From the NCBI GenBank assembly GCA_025200525.1, contig CM045762.1, positions 83,729,893-83,793,892 of the forward strand: 64,000 nt of DNA. Reading direction: 5' to 3'. The notes beneath the pieces were generated by a model. The model had not been told where the DNA came from. It saw only the letters and a program-made list of their open reading frames with translations, and did no database searches. The DNA comes from Camellia lanceoleosa (lineage: Eukaryota; Streptophyta; Magnoliopsida; Ericales; Theaceae). Numbering within the stretch: the stretch's first letter is position 1; each line of letters opens with the position of its first letter. The translations under genes were made by a program, and so were the position numbers. Positions 44,398 through 55,659 of this stretch are shown here, one piece after another.

Positions 44398-46786
44398 TGT
44401 CACGACCCAAACACGGCCCTATGGGTTTAGCATCAGAATCGCCAAGAATCCGAGATTATCAAGGCCCTCAACAAAGAATACGCTTAAACAGAGTAGTACT
44501 GGCGGAAGCCAAGACAATAAATAACTAGTGTCCATTGAGTGGAAAATCAGTATGCCAAAAACATTTTCCATGCATTCATTACAGTCTGATCTATACTGAT
44601 CTATCGATTATATACAAACATTCGATACGGGGACCTAACCCCTCGATAACAAAGGCAAGAAACAAAGAGATGCCTATACTGATGACACAAAACAGTAGGG
44701 AGACAGGTGGGGGAAACAAAAACACCCCAAGCCATAGCATGGCAACTCGAACCTCACAGGAGGCACACAGCCGGCCGGACAAAATCGGCATCGACCCACG
44801 CCCTAGCTCCTGGCCCGTCACGAGAACCTACATATATATATATAAACAAAGGAGCTAAAACCCGTGAATAACATAATGTGTAAGGGGGTTATGAATGAAT
44901 GTCCTTACAGTAATGAAATCAATTCATTATACAGTATTTTAATCTTTAAGTAATTCAGTCAATCAGTATTTCAATCAATTAGTCATATGTGGTACATTTA
45001 TTAGCCTATAAACATTAGTTTCAAAAGGACCGGACCTTAACAATCCCTACAACAATGTTGGACATCAATCGTTAAACAATATGGTTCCACAAGGAAACCG
45101 ACAGAGCTCAGAATACCAATAACAAGGTGCTAAGGATGCCACAATCTGATTCAAATACGGGACATACATTCATTCAATAAATAATACCAGTTCAATAAAC
45201 AGTTCAGTTCAGTATTCAAAATATAACCATTTTGAACATATCTTTACACAATCTGTTACTCACAGAGATTGGGCTAATAGCAGCTAGAGCGCGTCCCCGA
45301 GAGCCAACCCTAAACAGTTAACAAATAGAACATACACTAAGTTCCACAATTGGAAGGATGATAATTAAATCCCTAAATTTCCTCGGTGTGGTTCTATGTC
45401 TAAATCCTCATTAAGATGTCTTAAACTAGGCCTAAGAATGCCTAGGATGGGATGAGGATGCAAAATTACAGTTGGAAGGCATTTTTCAAAAGTTGCTAAA
45501 AACAGGGGTCTTGCTCGAGCGAGCCTTCCTTCGCTTGAGCGAGCTTCCAAAATCAAAGGCTTCGCTCGAGCGAACAATCCTTCGCTCGAGAGGTCTGATG
45601 AAACAGTAAAAGTACTGGATGCTCGATTTTTACGCGCGATACCACGCTCGATGCTCGCTCGAACGAGATTGCAAAACCAAAGGGCTCGCTCGAGCGAGGA
45701 ATCCTTCGCTCGAGCGAGGAAGCCAAATCTGGAATTTCTAGATTTGTCTCCCAAGTTCGAACCAAGCATTCAACCATCCAAAACTCAACCTCTTGGCCCC
45801 AAATTCTGGAAAATACACTTAAACTCAATGTATAACAAGTTTCAAAGGCTAATTTGCACATGCAAGGGCCAAGGGTTGGTTAATTAAAGCCATTTTCAAA
45901 TCCATTTTCAAGAACAATTTCCAAACATGCAATGCATGGGTTTTAAACCAAAACCAAGCTTCAATTCTTGCTCAATTGAGCTCCAATCTTTGAAAACAAT
46001 GTGGAGACATGGACTATGATAAAAACATGGGCATGCATGTACAATTTTCCAAGAATTCAACTTCAAAATGCATCAATTCAAGCATGCATGTAACATTTGA
46101 GCTCCAATTCACCATTTATGAGCAAATTCATGACTTAATTTTACAATGATGCAAGAATCATGCAAAACTTAGCTCAAAGACAACAATAAGGAGATGAATG
46201 TCCTACCTTAGTCTTGTATTCAAGGTGTGGGAGCTAAATTTGCCAATTTCCTACAAATTCTTCAAGTCTACAAGATGAATTAAATTTTCCCCTTAAATTC
46301 TCTCCCTCTCTTTCACCAAATTCGGTTGTAGCTCTCAAACAAGGCTGAGGGAATGATTGATTAAGTGTATAAGGCTCTACAAAGAATAATATTTAGCAAA
46401 GCCCACCCAATGGCATAATTGTAAATGAGACAACTCTTTAATTAACTCAAGTTAATCTAATTTAATCATTCCTAATCAATTTCCAGATAAATATACCGCT
46501 AAATCGCAAATATTCTACCGATCCCAAAACATCAAACAGTTTCTAAATCGGCCGCCGATAAGGCCTTCAATTAGCAGTTTAAACATATAAAGTCAAACAG
46601 TTAATCAATCAATCAAACAGATGTAATATACAATTCAATAGGTAAACTCATTCAATTTCAGTTCCGATTTCAATCTGCCCATTCGTCATTTCAATTAATT
46701 CGATTATCAGTCATTATCAGTTCGGTTTAGCATTAATCAGTATATAATTCAGTGGTTAAACGGTAGTCAATACGAGGGTTGTTACA
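44398..46786 (-). repeat. 5' LTR of the nested chromovirus
   Basis: 2389 bp, starting TGTCACGACCC and ending GTTGTTACA on the + strand. The palindrome cluster is repeated at 45510-45720. It lies directly before the PBS, so it is the 5' LTR of the minus-strand element and carries its promoter. Confidence 0.92.
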
Positions 46787-47442
46787 CTGGGTGCCGGTAT
46801 CACCACTTCTTCACTGGAACGAACTGGGGCACTCAACCTCTGGAGCGCCGACACCCTCTTAGCCTCCCGACGGCGCGCTCTCTCCTCCAGCACGTCCCTG
46901 AGATCCCTGGAACGGGAGGAGGCAGTGTATCGCGATGTTGACGATGGGCGCGAGGGGTGATAGGTGCTGTCGTGAGTGAAGGACCTGCCCTCTTGCTGGT
47001 CTGAATCTCCTATCCCATAGTTCCTGGTGATGGAGATTGAATGAGTCCTCCTCTGGTGGCGACTGCCGGAACGAGGGGATGGGGTATGCTCACTGAGGTT
47101 GCCCTCTCCAACGACACCCTTCCCCCTAACTTGGCGCTTCAGTAGCTCCATCTCCGCCGCCATCTTGCGAATGGGGGCATCTTGGTCCTTGAGTTTGTGT
47201 TCCAAGCGTTGCTCACGGGACTCCCCCCAGCGTCGGCGGCCCTCTGGACTCTGTGAACGATCTAAACTCCTCCCACGCTTGTCACGCGCTCCTCGCGAAG
47301 AAGTTTCCAGGCCCGCCATGGCTGGAACATTGGGGGGGGCCTTCTCTCCTTCGGACATACTCTGGAGTGACACCATCGACGACGGACAGCGGAACTTCGT
47401 CGTTGTTGGCCATGGAAATGGTCGAAGAAGCTTACAGAACAA
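46787..47442 (-). pseudogene. N-terminal part of element 2 gag (before the chromovirus insertion)
   Basis: An open frame from 47442 encodes a serine/arginine-rich protein: SMSEGEKAPPNVPAMAGLET, DKRGRSLDRSQSPEGRRRWG, then a coiled-coil-like KLKDQDAPIRKMAAEMELLK and RDLRDVLEERARRREAKRVS. It runs without a stop to VVIPAPSV at the insertion point; beyond 46786 the frame enters the chromovirus LTR and stops at 46756. The remainder of gag continues at 37280 on the far side. The natural start codon may be the methionine of MSEGEKAPP near 47358. Confidence 0.8.
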
Positions 47443-47460
47443 GGGTTGAGTATCAAACTA

Positions 47461-47478
47461 TTCCCACAGACGACGCCA
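47461..47478 (-). other. primer-binding site of element 2
   Basis: TGGCGTCGTCTGTGGGAA on the minus strand starts two bases after the 5' LTR. Element A has TGATACCATCTGTGGGAA at the matching place. I did not assign the primer tRNA. Confidence 0.75.
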
Positions 47479-47480
47479 AT

Positions 47481-48397
47481 TGTACGGGGGCGAAATATCC
47501 TTTGCTCTCCGTATGCCTTGAACGTTAAGCTTCTGGTGACGGCGTCTATCTCTGCAACACAAAAATGGTGAGCTACTCGGCGGTGGTGTGCCGGAAATAC
47601 CCTCCGACGATCAAGTCAGTTCTTTAAGGAAGAAGACCATGAGAAGAGAGTGTTAGTGAGAGTGAATTCCATTACCTCCAACGTTCGTCTTTTTCCCTAT
47701 TTCTAGGCTGGCCATGCAGCCTCAAGATTGTGCGCGCACTACCTTTGCTGTCCTTCCTTGGACAGGTGGCAATGCGCGCCTCCCACCACCTTACGCGTGT
47801 AAAGGTTTTGTCCTTCCACCAATACACACAGAACTGTCCAACGGTATTGAGGCGTGCGTGGAGCAGATGTCCTCTCCCTCACGCCATTGGCCCAGGTAGC
47901 ACACCCAACCGGGGTACCATGACCGGCCTAGCACTTGTGGGAAATCGTTATCACATGCACTTAACCGTGCTATGTTTCACCGACCTATGACTTAGGATCA
48001 GGCGAAAGCCTCACCACCTTGGCCGAACTACCCTCGACCGGTTCGTCCGGACCACCCGGTTGTAGGCATGCCGGCCTACAACCGTTCTTCCTTCAATCTC
48101 GGTCACATGCAACCGCTTTATCTCGGCTGGACGGTCGGAGGCGTACCGACCTCGCCGCATCCTCAGTCTAGCCCGGGTAATCCTTCAGCTCGGTTAATAT
48201 TCGCCACTGCGGGCTTCACCCGATACGAGCAACCCACAACTCGGCCATACCAAGATGTTGACCGGTCGACATCTTCCACCGCGCAAGCCAACCTGTTCGG
48301 TCGTTCCAGCCGAGCAATTTGCTCGGCGCCGTGTAGTCCGTAACGCCTGACGTTATCTTTGCTCGGCCGTACTATCCGGCGCGAATCTCCCCTCTCA
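47481..48397 (-). repeat. 5' LTR of element 2
   Basis: 917 bp, same length as 23189-24105. On the minus strand it starts TGAGAGGGGAG and ends CCCCGTACA, followed by AT and the PBS. The right flank GTTAT (48398-48402) completes the target duplication. Confidence 0.92.
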
Positions 48398-48414
48398 GTT
48401 ATAGTTATGTTTAT

Positions 48415-49050
48415 GGCTGCAAATGAACAGATATTTATGAATAGGCTTGAGCTCGGTTCAGTAACAGCTTGTTCGAATCGATTCGTCAAATTTTTATTGT
48501 GTTCGAGTTCGAACTCATTAAAATCTTAATAAACAAGTCTAAATATTTAAAACTTGGCTCATTAGTTGGGTTCGTTTAACATTTATTTAAATAATAAAAT
48601 AAACATATTATTTTTACATTAAATAATGTAAAAATATGTATAAAAAATAGAATAAATATGTTATTTATGTATTTAAATAATGTAAATGTAAATAATAGTT
48701 AAATTTGTTTATGTGTAAATAATAGCTAACTATTAAGAATACATTTATATAATAATAGTGGTAGATATTATTATTTTAGTAAGATATTGACTTTTATTTT
48801 AGTATATATATTTATATAATTAAAGTTTCAATTGTAATTTTAATCTCATACGCAAAGTATAAATTTATAATTTTGTGGCTTGTTATGGTTTGTGAATAGA
48901 CCTCGAGTTCGAGTCAAGCCTAAACCAACTCGATTCGAATTTGGTTCGTTAAATTTTTATTAAACTTATGCTTAAGTTTAAACTTCTTAAAATCTTCATA
49001 AATAAGTCTAAATATATTAAAATTCGACTCAACTCGGTTTGTTTACAACT
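48415..49050. mobile_element. possible MITE-like repeat (about 640 bp)
   Basis: Left end GGCTGCAAATGAACAGA and right end read in reverse AGTTGTAAACAAACCGA match at 11 of 17 positions, all differences being transitions. Inside each end the phrases CGAGTTCGAACTC / GAGTTCGAGTCAAG and TAAATTTTTATT followed by AAATCTT.ATAAA.AAGTCTAAATAT are also repeated. I found no clear target duplication. It abuts the right flank of element 2. Confidence 0.45.
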
Positions 49051-49880
49051 TTAATTATTATTGAAAGTAATTGGTTATAATATTTGTGATGATAATTTAC
49101 TTGTGGTATACCCTAAAAAGTTGAGAAATTATATATTTTTCCTTAAGAGGTAATGCCATGTGATAATCCAACAAAATATTCATTACTGAAAACAATGAGA
49201 TTCCGTACATTTTTGTTAAATTTTTAGAAAATAGCTCGTCAAATGTCAAGTGATAAACCACCAAATAATCACTCTCAAAAAGTGACTCATATATATGACA
49301 GTATTGATGTAAACAGTATATGTTATTTTATTTGAGAATAAGATATTTTTCTATCTTACAGTAAAATGTTACTTTGTCTTACAGTAATATGTTACTATAA
49401 CAATATTATTTAAGAAAAAAAAAGAATTTTTTATTTTGTCCTTACTTAATTATGCGCCTTCTTCTTAAAGAATTTATGAAACAAAATAAATTGAGCTGTC
49501 ATTTTCATCAAATAAGGGTCCAATGAATGAATTTTGACTAAATTTTCCAAAAATGAAATATGTGTGGATATTTAATGTCAAAAATTTTGTAAATCCCACC
49601 GAAAACATACCTCTTCTATAAATAAGTAAAAAAATTGAAAACGTTTTCTTTATTATCTATTGTTTACTTGAATATGAAATGGAATGCAAAGAATAATAGA
49701 TTCAAGGGAAATAGGTTGAGTATGAAAATGCAAAGTGAAGAAAGTAAGAACATAAAAGCAGAGATTGACATTGATTATGATATAGGGTGTCCAAAACACT
49801 ATGATTTACATTTTTTTTCAATATCAGGCATTTTTGATCATATTAATAAGGACATAATAATAGTAAAAAGATTTCATTAA
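49051..49880. other. AT-rich intergenic DNA
   Basis: No supported gene. An 81-codon frame at 49635-49880 has a composition expected of AT-rich noncoding DNA and no known motif. Sequence around 49330-49400 repeats CTTACAGTAA.ATGTTACT twice. Confidence 0.4.
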
Positions 49881-49884
49881 ATTA

Positions 49885-51830
49885 AAATGTCCAACCAATC
49901 TTTTCAAATGCAAATAGAGCCACCCACAAAGCTAAGATATGAAGTAATTATAGGACCAATTTACCCCCTCCATAAAATTTTATTAAATTAAGATGTCCGA
50001 CCAATCTTTTTGGATATAAATAGAGCCACCCCATAAAATTAAAATGCAAAGTAAGCCTTCGTTTGGGAAGTGGGTTGGCTTTTTAACTTTTTGACTTTTT
50101 TGGCTATATGAGCTGGGCTCAAAAACCTGGTTTGGGAATGACTTTTTGACTTTTTGATGAGGTGTCATCCTGATAAATTACCAAACTGCCCTTTTTTGCT
50201 TTTGTTTTTTATTTTGATTTTTATTTTGGGTTTGGATTTCCCATATTTTGCTTAATTTATTTATTTATTTATTTATTTTAATTTTGGGTTTCGATGTGGC
50301 ATTTTTTGCTTAATTTTTTTAATTTTTTTAATTTTTTTGGTTTTGATTTGGCAAATTTACGTTTTTTGTATTTTGTTGAAATTTTATTATTTTGGGTTTT
50401 ATTTTGGCTTATTTTGGTAAAATAATTTTTTTTTTTTTTTGGATTTGGCGTATTTTTTAAAAATTTATTATTTTATTACTTTGGGTTTTATTTTGGCTTA
50501 TTTTGGTAAAATATATATATTTTTTTATTTTGGATTTGGTGTGTTTTGCTTAACTTTTTTTTTAAAAAAATTTATGTTTTTGTTTATTTAATTTTGTTAT
50601 ACTTTATTTTATTTTTTTATTTTGGCTTATTTTCGGAAAAAATTTATCTTTTTGTTTATTTTATTTTATTTTGGATTTATTTTTGGCTTAATAAATTTTT
50701 TTTATTTGTAATTTTTTTTATTAATTACTAATTTAGGGTTTTGTCGTTTTTTTATTTGTAATTTACGTTTTTGTCATTTTTATTAATTTAAAATGTTATT
50801 ATTTTTTTTTGTAAATTATTTTAAAATGTTATTAATGTTATTAATTTACGTTTTTTTATTTTAAATAATTTAATTTTAATTTAATTTGAAATATTTATTT
50901 TTATGTTTATTTTAATTTGCGTTTTAATTTTTATATTTATTTTAATTTTAGTTTAAGTATTTAAATAATGTAAATAATCTAAAAATTCTTTCAATAGTAA
51001 AAAATTAAAATAAATATTCAAAAAATTTAAATCGTAAAAATTTAAATAATTTAAATATTAAAAAAATTATTTTAACAAAGAAATTTAAATAAGTTAAATA
51101 TTCAAACAATTTAAATAGTTTAAAATGTTAATATTTTAAATTAAAAAGAACTCTACACTCAAATCGTAACCAAACACATAAAATAAAACTGAAGTAATAA
51201 ATTATTTTTAAAACTCATAACCAAACACATGACTTGAAACTCCATACTACTTTCATAACTCTACACTCAAATCATAACCAAACACATAAAATAAAACTCA
51301 CGTAATAAATTATTTTTAAAACTCATAACCAAACACATAACTTGAAACTCCATACTACTTTCACAACTCTACACTCAAATCGTAACCACTCACGTAATAA
51401 ATGTGTTTTTTGGAATTTTTTTTTTTTTTTTTTTTTTTTGGTGCTGCCGCATGTCCCTCTTTGATGAGGGGTAGTTCTGTGAATTGAGCTTGGCGTTGGA
51501 ACTTGCCCAACAAGATTTTGGCTTTTGTCTTTTAATGACTCTTTGAGCCTCTTTTGGCATTTAGTGGCTCAAAGAGCTTGGGAGCCCTTCCCAAACACAG
51601 GCTAAATTATAAGACCAATTTACCCCCTCCATAAAATTTCATTAAATTAAGATGTCCAACAAATCTTTTCAGATATAAATAGAGTCACACCATAAAATTA
51701 AGATACAAGTAAATTACAAGACCAATTTACCCCTTCACAAAATTTCATTAAATTAAGATGTCCCACCAATCTTTTCGATGCAAATAGAGCCACCCCCATA
51801 ATATTAAGATAGGAAGTAAATTACGGACCC
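49885..51830. repeat. 106-bp tandem array split by a Tourist-like element
   Basis: Units contain AATAGAGCCACCC, AAATTACAAGACCAATTTACCCC and AAATTAAGATGTCC. AATAGAG anchors fall at 49913, 50019, 51678 and 51783: spacings 106 and 105 within each side, and 108 across the gap once the inserted element and its TAA duplication are removed. The array ends immediately upstream of the promoter of wound-responsive gene 2 and is not seen upstream of gene 1. Confidence 0.85.
50055..51602. mobile_element. Tourist/PIF-Harbinger-like non-autonomous element (1.55 kb)
   Basis: Inverted ends GCCTTCGTTTGGGAAGTGG and (reverse strand) GCCTGTGTTTGGGAAGGG, flanked by TAA on both sides (50052-50054 and 51603-51605), the 3-bp duplication typical of PIF/Harbinger. 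Joining the flanks restores an intact unit of the surrounding 106-bp array. The interior has no transposase: the left part is T-rich with repeats of ATTTTGGCTTATTTTGG, the right part (51145-51390) repeats CATAACCAAACACATAA with ACTCTACACTCAAATC. A T run lies at 51418-51439. Confidence 0.8.
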
Positions 51831-52046
51831 CAAAAAACATAAAAATGAAAAAGCAATTTCACTCCCAAGTCCATGCCACTTGGAAAAGTAGAATGCGTAA
51901 AACACTCATTCTAGTCCAAAAGGTTCCAAAAAAACTCACCCAGAGTCTCACTCAAACCCATCTGCTTACCAGTCCCCAAACCACCAATAAAACAGCTACT
52001 TGTACCTACCGCCTCTTGTTTCATTTCCCATTCAGTGTTCACCTCT

Positions 52047-52060
52047 TTATATATATATAG
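52047..52060 (+). promoter_or_regulatory. TATA box of wound-responsive gene 2
   Basis: TTTATATATATATA about 110 bp before the start codon, at the position equivalent to the TATA box of copy 1. The leader downstream (CACTCAGATTGCAAATTCCATC) is also conserved between the two genes. Confidence 0.65.
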
Positions 52061-52164
52061 ACCCACTCAGATTGCAAATTCCATCAACAAATCCGAAATT
52101 CCTCAAAAACCTCTCATATCAGTCACTCAAAGATCATTAGCAATTTAAAGAAAGAAGAAAAAAG

Positions 52165-52410
52165 ATGAGTTCGGCAAGCAGAGCTTGGATTGTGGCAGCA
52201 AGCATTGGGGCTGTGGAGGCACTCAAAGATCAAGGGTTCTGTAGATGGAACTATGCCATGAGATCCATACACCACCATGCCAAGAACAACGTGAGGGCTT
52301 ACTCTCAGGCTAAGAAACTGTCTCCCTCGTCATCCGCCGTGGTTTCGAGTAAAATAAGAGAAGAGAAGGCAAAGCAGGCAGAGGAGTCTCTCAGGAAAGT
52401 CATGAGTTGA
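52165..52410 (+). CDS. wound-responsive family protein (DUF3774), copy 2
   Basis: An 81-residue protein, [20 protein letters not shown] then [21 protein letters not shown] and [20 protein letters not shown], ending EESLRKVMS. It is collinear with copy 1 and about 85 percent identical by eye, differing mainly in conservative positions, so both have been under coding constraint. It stops earlier than copy 1; the sequence after the stop (ACCTATTAGATGTAGTAGTTTGAG) corresponds to the codons that extend copy 1. The start is fixed by the conserved purine-rich leader. Intact and probably functional; the specific role is unknown. Confidence 0.9.
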   Translation: MSSASRAWIVAASIGAVEALKDQGFCRWNYAMRSIHHHAKNNVRAYSQAKKLSPSSSAVVSSKIREEKAKQAEESLRKVMS

Positions 52411-53980
52411 TCTCTCTTTTCTCTCTCTACCTATTAGATGTAGTAGTTTGAGAAATTTGATATTCCGACGTTAGATCGGAAGAAGAAGAAGGTGACTGTA
52501 TATATTATAAAGTTTAAAGCCTGTTGCTCCATAATGGAAAATTCATATTTTGGTTCCCATCTTTCACTACAATGTTTGCTGATTTTTTTTTTGTTTTTTA
52601 AATTTATTTATTTATTAAATTTTATGCGCATAAAATTATAAAATTAGTAAATCACATTAACGCAGAGAATTTTTTTTTTTATATAAAATATGAGAAATGC
52701 AAGTGAATCTGAGGTAGAGAAATTATAAAAATATGAGAAATGCAATGCATCTGTGGTGAAATGGAGAGTGGAGGTGAAAAATTATGAAAATTGCATCCTT
52801 CTATGTTTGTATATATTTTTCTTTATCCAAATGTCCCAACTCAGGGTAGTTTTCAAACAAATTAGTAAGTTTAGATAGTGATTTTTTACCAATAATTTAT
52901 TTATGAGTAACGATAAAATAAATATAAAAAAAATTTATACCAATAATTCATAAAGAATGAGGTGGTATACAAGTCTATTCATTTAAACCGAAAATTTTAA
53001 AATGTTATTTTCATTTTTGTATAACTTGTTTTGTTGTAAAATATTTTTCTTTAATTATGTGGCCAATTAAAGGTACAGTTTTTAAAATTTTATTGTCATT
53101 TTTCTATGATTTTTTTTTGTTTGTAAATCATTTTTCTTTGGGGAAATTTTTTTTAAGATCTCTCATATTAAAATTTTATAATTTAAAAAATATGAAATAG
53201 TTTCATAATAATTGGAGTTTCGCTTTTCTTTATTTATTGGTCTAGTGATGAAGCAGGTTGAGTGTAAGCTATGTTTGTTTGGGGATTTATCAATGTTATC
53301 TTATCTCTCTTGAGATTCAGCAACTCGTTTTCTTAATAAAAGACTTGGGAGAATTACAACCAAGCGGATTCAGTCCCTCAGATTTTCAGAGTACAAAGTC
53401 GACAATTAAATTAATAAATATCACTAGCTTATTTGGGATTTTTCATATTTTTTTCTTTTTACTAACAAATTTTTTTTTTTTTGAAAGTAAAAGACAAAAT
53501 ATTTGTGTCAAAATCAAAAAAAATATTTAAGATTACATTACAATAACTAATAAGTATCAACCTCACTTTTCTTGCATTTTTAGAGCAAATAAATCAATGT
53601 TATAATAGCAATTGAGCAAAAGACATGACAAATATTTAATTAATTGAATAGAAAAAAAAATCCACATGTGCTGTGCTGTTGCTATAAATTCTTGAAAAAT
53701 TCGTTAGTGCTATGTTGTGCCGCTTCTGTCAATTTTTTTGGAAAAATTGAATTAAGAGTTAGGGTGTAAATTAAATAGGGAGAGAGAATGAGTCCTTTTA
53801 ATTTTGAATAAGTATTTTAATTTTTTAATGGGTCAATTTTTTTTAATTAGTTTGGACCTTCTTTAATTATTTTTGGACATAAAACATACCTAATATATTA
53901 CACTATACTATAATAGGAGAGAGCCCTTTTTTTGGGTCTATTTTGAGAGGCCTTAAGCCATGGCCTAGTGGACCTATACC
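52411..53980. other. 3' flank of wound-responsive gene 2, AT-rich
   Basis: Contains the 3' untranslated region matched with copy 1. Two near-identical phrases ATATGAGAAATGCAA occur at about 52689 and 52731. A 90-codon frame at 53258-53530 shows no recognisable domain. Confidence 0.45.
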
Positions 53981-53996
53981 CAGGGCCGGCCCTGAG
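53981..53996. other. CAGGGCCGGCCCTGAG palindrome, possible hAT terminus
   Basis: This GC-rich near-palindrome stands out in AT-rich DNA and resembles the terminal repeats of plant hAT elements as I remember them. I found no matching end downstream before the copia insertion at 54360, so it may be a truncated end. Confidence 0.35.
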
Positions 53997-54359
53997 CGAA
54001 TTTTAGAAAAGGGCAATTTTTTTTTTAAAGTTTTTGGTATTAAAATTTTTTAGGATAAAAGACATGTAATATTTTCACAGTGGTTGGGGTCCCTCAACAA
54101 TTTTTCAAAGAAATTTCAATTCAGAGAAATTTTAACCTAGAGAAATTTCAAAATACAGACAAATTTCTCTAGTTTGAAATTTTTTTTGTTTGTTTACAAA
54201 TTTCTTTGATTTACTCATAATTTTTTCTTTGTTTTGACCAATTTTCTTTGTGTTTACAAAATTTTTCTGAAAATATGATTAGAGAAATTTTATTAATCGC
54301 TTCTCACAAGCATAACAACAAACATTTTCAGTGCATAATCAAACAGGCTGGGAATATAC

Positions 54360-55335
54360 TGTTGGAAAAATGGTTTTATATAGGCATATTTTTTAGCCGA
54401 TTTTGGGTGGATCTCAAACGTCTTTTGGGATGGGTCCGAAAAGGTGAAGTGGTGAAGACGGAACGTCAAAACTATTTATGAGTGAATGGAAAGATGACGT
54501 CGTTTTCAGGTCTAACATTAATTTTTTAGATAAAATTCTTTTGAATTTTTTCAATAAAAATTACTGTGAAAATTTAATTTAATTCTAAATTCAAATTTTG
54601 GATTCCTAAGTGGTTTGTTAAAGTTTGTAATTTTAGAATTTAATTTAATTCTAAATTTAAATTTTAAGTTCCTTATATGATTCCTAAAGTTTGAACCTCT
54701 TCATTTATTTATTAAACTATTTCAATAATTTAATATATATATATATATATATATATATTTAAATGGTTTATTTTATAAAGGGCCAACAGTTCGTTAACTG
54801 TTACACCTTGGCAACCTTTTTCAAGTTGTTTGATAAATAAGCAACGGTCAGATTCTTTTTCAAACAAATCTGTTCATTTGAATAAAGGCACCTGTTTACC
54901 ACTTTTCATATCGGTTCGGGTTGTCCTAACTGTTATGAAGTTGCCTATATATTTATCCTTTTTCCAGCAGTCGGGGGGTGATCCGAAAAATTCAGTCAAG
55001 TTGTCTCATTACTGTGCAAATTTCCTTTTGCTGCATTATTTCTACATTTTAGATTTAGGAATAAATATTCAGAGAGTTAGAATATAGGTTTGGTTCGCCG
55101 AACAAATTGTTTGGAGTACTACTATAATTTGTGAAGATCATTGTATCTTGGGAGATAGACGCCACTCAACCGTAAGTACCGTAGCGAGGCGAATCTGTCT
55201 TAAGGACAGAGTGTCACACACTCGACTTGGTCTTAATTTTATTTCGGTTCGATAAATAAATCCGGTATGTTATTTATTTATTTTATTTGAATTTATTTCA
55301 AGTTCATTTTATTTACACAGAAGATTGTTCCAACA
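54360..55335 (+). repeat. 5' LTR of the copia element
   Basis: 976 bp with a (TA)n run at about 54732-54758 that is longer than in the 3' LTR. Ends AAGATTGTTCCAACA. Confidence 0.9.
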
Positions 55336-55659
55336 ATCTTAAGACAGATTCGAATTATTCTGTTTACAGAATTTTTCGTTTGTTTCCTTTTTTCTTTCTT
55401 CGTAAATAATTTCGAAAGAAAATTATTTTCTGTGGATTTACAAAATAATACGGTTGGAAAAACAAATAGTGATTATATGCTATTTGTGAGATAGTAGTAA
55501 TATCTTGTCTCTTTTCTTTGACAACAACTAGTAGAATGCGATCTTGGTGTCATTAACAATTGAGAATATATTTTTGTGGAATTTTTCGAAATTAATTTTG
55601 GGTTTTAGAAATTATTTTACGAAGTTTTCATTAATTAAAATTACATTTCGGTATTTTAA

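Larger units (their letters stand above)
37281..46786 (-). mobile_element. chromovirus-type Ty3/gypsy retrotransposon nested in element 2 gag
   Basis: Long LTRs (37281-39679 and 44398-46786) start TGTCACGACCCAAAC and end GGGTTGTTACA. The 5-bp flanks ATGGG (37276-37280) and CTGGG (46787-46791) agree at four of five positions, giving a likely target duplication. On the minus strand the PBS TGGTATCAGAGC (44394-44383), complementary to initiator Met tRNA, lies two bases from the 5' LTR, and the polypurine tract AAGGAGGGGAGAC (39692-39680) lies against the 3' LTR. Gag, protease, RT, RNase H, integrase and a chromodomain-like end follow in chromovirus order. Multiple frameshifts make it non-autonomous now. 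Length 9.5 kb. Confidence 0.92.
23189..48397 (-). mobile_element. element 2: full-length Ty3/gypsy Tat retrotransposon with two nested insertions
   Basis: Two 917-bp LTRs (23189-24105 and 47481-48397) bound the element, with a perfect 5-bp duplication GTTAT at 23184-23188 and 48398-48402. Gag-pol runs on the minus strand: PBS at 47478-47461, gag, zinc knuckle and protease, RT, two RNase H domains, integrase. A tandem array and an antisense (+ strand) gene follow, then the polypurine tract at 24106-24120. The layout is the same as element 1. Two later insertions interrupt it: an apparent solo LTR at 24585-28313 and a chromovirus at 37281-46786. Without these and their duplications the element is about 12.0 kb. 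The LTRs differ at roughly 30 positions by eye, so it is a fairly recent insertion. Confidence 0.92.

Noticed and set aside
50546..50731. Hydrophobic F/Y/L-rich 61-codon frame
   Set aside because: A by-product of T-rich sequence inside the Tourist-like element.
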